Of a DNA stretch of 32,849 bases, positions 30,855-32,849 are shown in pieces (the first letter of the stretch is position 1; every line of letters begins with the position of its first letter). Made by a program: the position numbers and the translations under genes. The stretch is from Actinomycetota bacterium (lineage in GTDB: Bacteria; Actinomycetota; Acidimicrobiia; Acidimicrobiales; CADCSY01). The notes under the pieces were generated by a model. The model saw only the letters and a list, made by a program, of their open reading frames with translations, was not told the DNA's origin and ran no database searches. The stretch covers positions 1 through 32,849 of the forward strand of contig JADDQY010000008.1 of NCBI GenBank assembly GCA_016781135.1. Direction: 5' to 3'.

Positions 30855-31946
30855 TCATCCCACCACAACAAGACTGTGGGAGACGCGGTTCAGGGGGTCG
30901 GGGCCGGCGTCGGTGGCGACGACGATGTCTTCGATGCGAGCGCCGTAGCGGCCCTCGAGGTAGATGCCGGGCTCGATGGAGAAGGCGTGGCCGGGGGCCA
31001 GGGGCTCACCGTTGCCAGAGACCAGGTATGGGTCCTCGTGCTCCTCCAGCCCGATCCCGTGGCCGGTCCGGTGGATGAAGTGGTCGCCGTAGCCCCCCTC
31101 GGTGATGATGCGCCGGGCCACGCCGTCGACGTCCTCGCAAGGGGTCCCGACGACGGCAGCGTCGACGGCGGCAGCCTGGGCTTCCTCCAGCACCTCGTAG
31201 AGGCGGCGCAGTTCCGAGGGCGGCTCCCCGGTGTGCACGCAGCGGGTGATGTCAGAGCAGTAGCCGTCGGACATCGTGCCGCCGAAGTCGCACAGGACGA
31301 TCTCTCCCGGCTGGATCACCCGAGCGCCAGGGTCGTGGTGGGGGCTGGCGGCGTTGGCGCCAGCGGCGACGATGGCGAAGTTGACCGAGGCGTGGCCCTC
31401 GCTCAGCAGGCACCGTCCCAGATCGGCCGACACCTCGGCCTCGGTGCGCCCGATCAGGGGGATGGCGCCGGCCTGGAGGTGGGCGGCAACACGGTCGGCC
31501 GACGCCGCCGCCCGGCGCAAGGCCGCCACCTCGGCGGGGTCCTTGGTCGCTCGCAAGGCTGCGGTGACGGTGCTGGCGGCGAGCCAGCGGGTGCCACCGA
31601 GCCGGTCCTGGAGCTCGACCACGAAGCGGGCCCACGTGCGATCCCCGACGGCCACGGTGCCGGGAGCGCCGGCCAGGCGGGCGACCAGCGCAACGGGGTC
31701 GTCGGCCTCGTCCCAGGGCCGGAGGCGAAACACTTCCGGGTGCTCGACCACGCGAGCAGCCTCCAGGCGGGGAACCACCAGGGTGGCCTCGCCGGTGGAT
31801 GGAACGACGAGCATGGTGAGGCGCTCCAGGGGCATGGCCCGGTAGCCGGTCAGCCAGGGGAGGTCGGCGCCCACCGACAACAGGAGCACGTCGATCCTGA
31901 GCTGATCCATCCGCTGGCGGACCCGGGCGAGACGCTCCACGTACAC
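30855..31946 (-). CDS. M24 family metallopeptidase (Xaa-Pro aminopeptidase/dipeptidase-like)
   Basis: A 363-residue pita-bread-fold peptidase. The five metal ligands are all visible: D220 in VLCDFGG, D232 in CSDITR, H296 in FIHRTGHGIGLEEHE, E325 in SIEPGIY and E339 in ARIEDIV. The N-terminal creatinase-type domain has DVLLLSVGADLPWLTGYRA. Family members cleave N-terminal residues before proline or split Xaa-Pro dipeptides. The GTG at 31946 is preferred: it follows a TAGTCT box by seven bases, and the protein fold starts there. The open frame upstream to 32393 is only antisense of the macrodomain gene. It diverges from that gene with 76 bases between the starts. Confidence 0.93.
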   Translation of the reverse strand: MYVERLARVRQRMDQLRIDVLLLSVGADLPWLTGYRAMPLERLTMLVVPSTGEATLVVPRLEAARVVEHPEVFRLRPWDEADDPVALVARLAGAPGTVAVGDRTWARFVVELQDRLGGTRWLAASTVTAALRATKDPAEVAALRRAAASADRVAAHLQAGAIPLIGRTEAEVSADLGRCLLSEGHASVNFAIVAAGANAASPHHDPGARVIQPGEIVLCDFGGTMSDGYCSDITRCVHTGEPPSELRRLYEVLEEAQAAAVDAAVVGTPCEDVDGVARRIITEGGYGDHFIHRTGHGIGLEEHEDPYLVSGNGEPLAPGHAFSIEPGIYLEGRYGARIEDIVVATDAGPDPLNRVSHSLVVVG

Positions 31947-31953
31947 GATGGCA

Positions 31954-31959
31954 AGACTA
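31954..31959 (-). promoter_or_regulatory. -10 box (TAGTCT) for leaderless M24 peptidase mRNA
   Basis: Read on the - strand, TAGTCT is followed by seven bases and the GTG at 31946. Confidence 0.5.
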
Positions 31960-32022
31960 GGGCGGGCTCCTGCCCCGTTCCGTGTCGAGCTCAGCGGTAG
32001 TTGAGGGGGCAACCGGACAAAG

Positions 32023-32544
32023 ATGAGGTCTGTGAGTCGGATCAGCGTGGTGCGGGGCGACCTGACCGAGCAGGAGGTCGACGCGGTGGTCAACGCCGCC
32101 AACTCGTCACTCCTCGGAGGTGGCGGGGTCGACGGCGCCATCCACCGCCGGGGCGGGCCGGAGATCCTGGCCGAGTGCCGTCGTCTGCGGGCCGAGCGCT
32201 TCCCCGACGGGTTGCCCCCGGGGGAGGCGGTGGCGACCACGGGTGGGCGCCTGCCCGCCCGGTGGGTCATCCACACCGTCGGTCCGGTGTACTCCGCCGC
32301 CATCGACCGCTCGGAGCTGCTCGCCTCCTGCCACCTTGCGTCACTACGGGTGGCCGACGAGCTGGGGGCGACCAGCGTCGCCTTGCCCGCCATCTCCTGT
32401 GGGATCTACGGCTATCCGCTCGGTGAGGCGGCTCCGGTGGCGGTGGCGGCGGTGCGGTCGGCCTCCACCCGGGTGGCCGAGGTCCGCTTCGTGCTCTACA
32501 GCGACGACGCCCTCGCTGCCTTCGCCGCCGCCGCCGCCGCCTGA
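32023..32544 (+). CDS. Macrodomain protein (O-acetyl-ADP-ribose deacetylase-like)
   Basis: A 173-residue single macrodomain, a fold that binds ADP-ribose and often removes it from proteins or deacetylates O-acetyl-ADP-ribose. Conserved parts are VVRGDLTEQEVDAVVNAANS with the AAN motif, LLGGGGVDGAIHRRGGPE with the Gly-rich phosphate loop and catalytic Asp, ARWVIHTVGPVY, and VALPAISCGIYGYPLGEAA. The order and spacing fit the MacroD/YmdB class. The C-terminus ends in an alanine run encoded by a GCC repeat. The ATG at 32023 is used; a GTG at 32032 is also possible. A strong hairpin follows the stop. Confidence 0.92.
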   Translation: MRSVSRISVVRGDLTEQEVDAVVNAANSSLLGGGGVDGAIHRRGGPEILAECRRLRAERFPDGLPPGEAVATTGGRLPARWVIHTVGPVYSAAIDRSELLASCHLASLRVADELGATSVALPAISCGIYGYPLGEAAPVAVAAVRSASTRVAEVRFVLYSDDALAAFAAAAAA

Positions 32545-32557
32545 CCCTGGACGCGAC

Positions 32558-32583
32558 GCTGCCCGGGCCGAAGCCCGGGCAGC
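32558..32583. terminator. Strong bidirectional terminator hairpin
   Basis: GCTGCCCGGGC (32558-32568) and GCCCGGGCAGC (32573-32583) form a perfect 11-bp stem with a CGAA tetraloop. It lies 13 bases after the macrodomain stop and 22 bases from the end of the convergent gene. No T-tract is present. Confidence 0.7.
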
Positions 32584-32605
32584 GAAGCTTGATCGAGGTG
32601 GTGAG

Positions 32606-32849
32606 TTAGCGGCGGCGGTCGACGGCAGTCGCGGACTGCGTGTTGCTCGCCGAGTTACTGGAGCTGTTCCCGACAGCGACGTTGCCACCGGTGTTGGCTG
32701 CGGCGGTGCCCGAGTTGTTCACCTCGGCCGACTGGTCGACGCTGGCGTCGCCACCCCCACCACGGGCCACGCTCCCCCACGGGTCGCGGTCGTCGCAGCG
32801 GTCACGGTCGCAGCGGTCACCGCAGTCACACGTGCACTTGCCCCGGTCG
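32606..32849 (-). CDS. C-terminal part of a Cys/Asp-rich, Asn/Ser/Thr-rich protein (runs off window)
   Basis: The last 80 residues of a gene whose start lies beyond the right edge; TAA is at 32606-32608. The segment begins with a dense Cys/Asp/Arg cluster (KCTCDCGDRCDRDRCDD) holding six Cys in about sixteen residues. A Gly-rich spacer (VARGGGGDAS) and an Asn/Ser/Thr/Ala-rich tail follow (NNSGTAAANTGGNVAVGNSS, then SNSASNTQSATAV), ending in RRR. The tail type occurs in exported actinobacterial proteins of unknown function. The cluster could bind metal or form disulfides. The frame was chosen because the other frames contain early stops and this one has a protein-like composition. Confidence 0.6.
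   Translation of the reverse strand, partial: DRGKCTCDCGDRCDRDRCDDRDPWGSVARGGGGDASVDQSAEVNNSGTAAANTGGNVAVGNSSSNSASNTQSATAVDRRR

Noticed and set aside
32521..32541. GCC repeat at the end of the macrodomain gene as a regulatory microsatellite
   Set aside because: It encodes a run of alanines at the C-terminus and is common in GC-rich coding ends. No effect on frame is visible.
1..32849. CRISPR array, transposase, prophage or toxin-antitoxin genes
   Set aside because: No regularly spaced repeats, integrase or transposase motifs, or toxin-like gene pairs were seen on either strand.

Overview
The window is high-GC DNA from an actinomycete-type bacterium. Evidence for this is a WhiB-family regulator, an ECF sigma factor paired with a zinc anti-sigma factor, a Pkn-type serine/threonine kinase, frequent GTG and TTG starts, and at least five genes whose start codon lies 6-7 nt downstream of a TANNNT -10 box, the signature of leaderless transcription. 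The gene set fits Actinomycetota, perhaps Acidimicrobiia; the class is inference. No phage, transposase, CRISPR or rRNA gene is visible.

Left part (1-5300). This part looks rearranged. A rhodanese fragment with an in-frame TGA is joined to a frameshifted 3' end of a PQQ-dehydrogenase gene. A hairpin-forming ~70-bp element occurs twice (64-138 and 1839-1904). The 3' half of a tRNA-Val(CAC) at 5182-5228 has no 5' half, as expected of an integration-site remnant. Within this part is a compact redox-stress unit: a SigR-type sigma factor, an RsrA-like HX3CX2C anti-sigma factor, a thioredoxin and two small membrane proteins. Three promoters (before a membrane protein, before the sigma factor and before the thioredoxin) match GGAAT-N18-GTT exactly, the consensus known for SigR/SigH-type sigma factors. 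This suggests an autoregulated disulfide-stress regulon.

Middle (5300-16000). DUF2087 regulator-like protein, tandem crcB fluoride channels, aldo/keto reductase, inorganic pyrophosphatase, then a three-gene unit (phosphoribosyltransferase, erythromycin-esterase-family protein, alpha/beta hydrolase). A MarR-like relic lies antisense upstream of a two-gene ABC-2 exporter. A DUF305 lipoprotein and an OsmC-type peroxidase follow.

Right part (16000-32849). Divergent TIGR01777 epimerase and argS; a PGM1-like ATP-grasp peptide ligase divergent from a GNAT acetyltransferase; a leftward run of DinG-like helicase, penicillin-binding transpeptidase and lgt; whiB and a membrane serine/threonine kinase; a DedA protein; a collapsed remnant of an N-acetylglutaminylglutamine amide (NAGGN) osmolyte locus; a multi-pass membrane protein; an M24 peptidase; a macrodomain protein. 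The window ends inside a leftward gene whose product has a Cys/Asp-rich segment followed by an Asn/Ser/Thr-rich tail.

The strongest unexpected signals are the three-site SigR-type regulon, the NAGGN relic, the leaderless promoter pattern, the tRNA-Val half, the PGM1-like ligase and the Cys/Asp-rich protein at the right edge. Function assignments rest on motifs read by eye; no database search was run.
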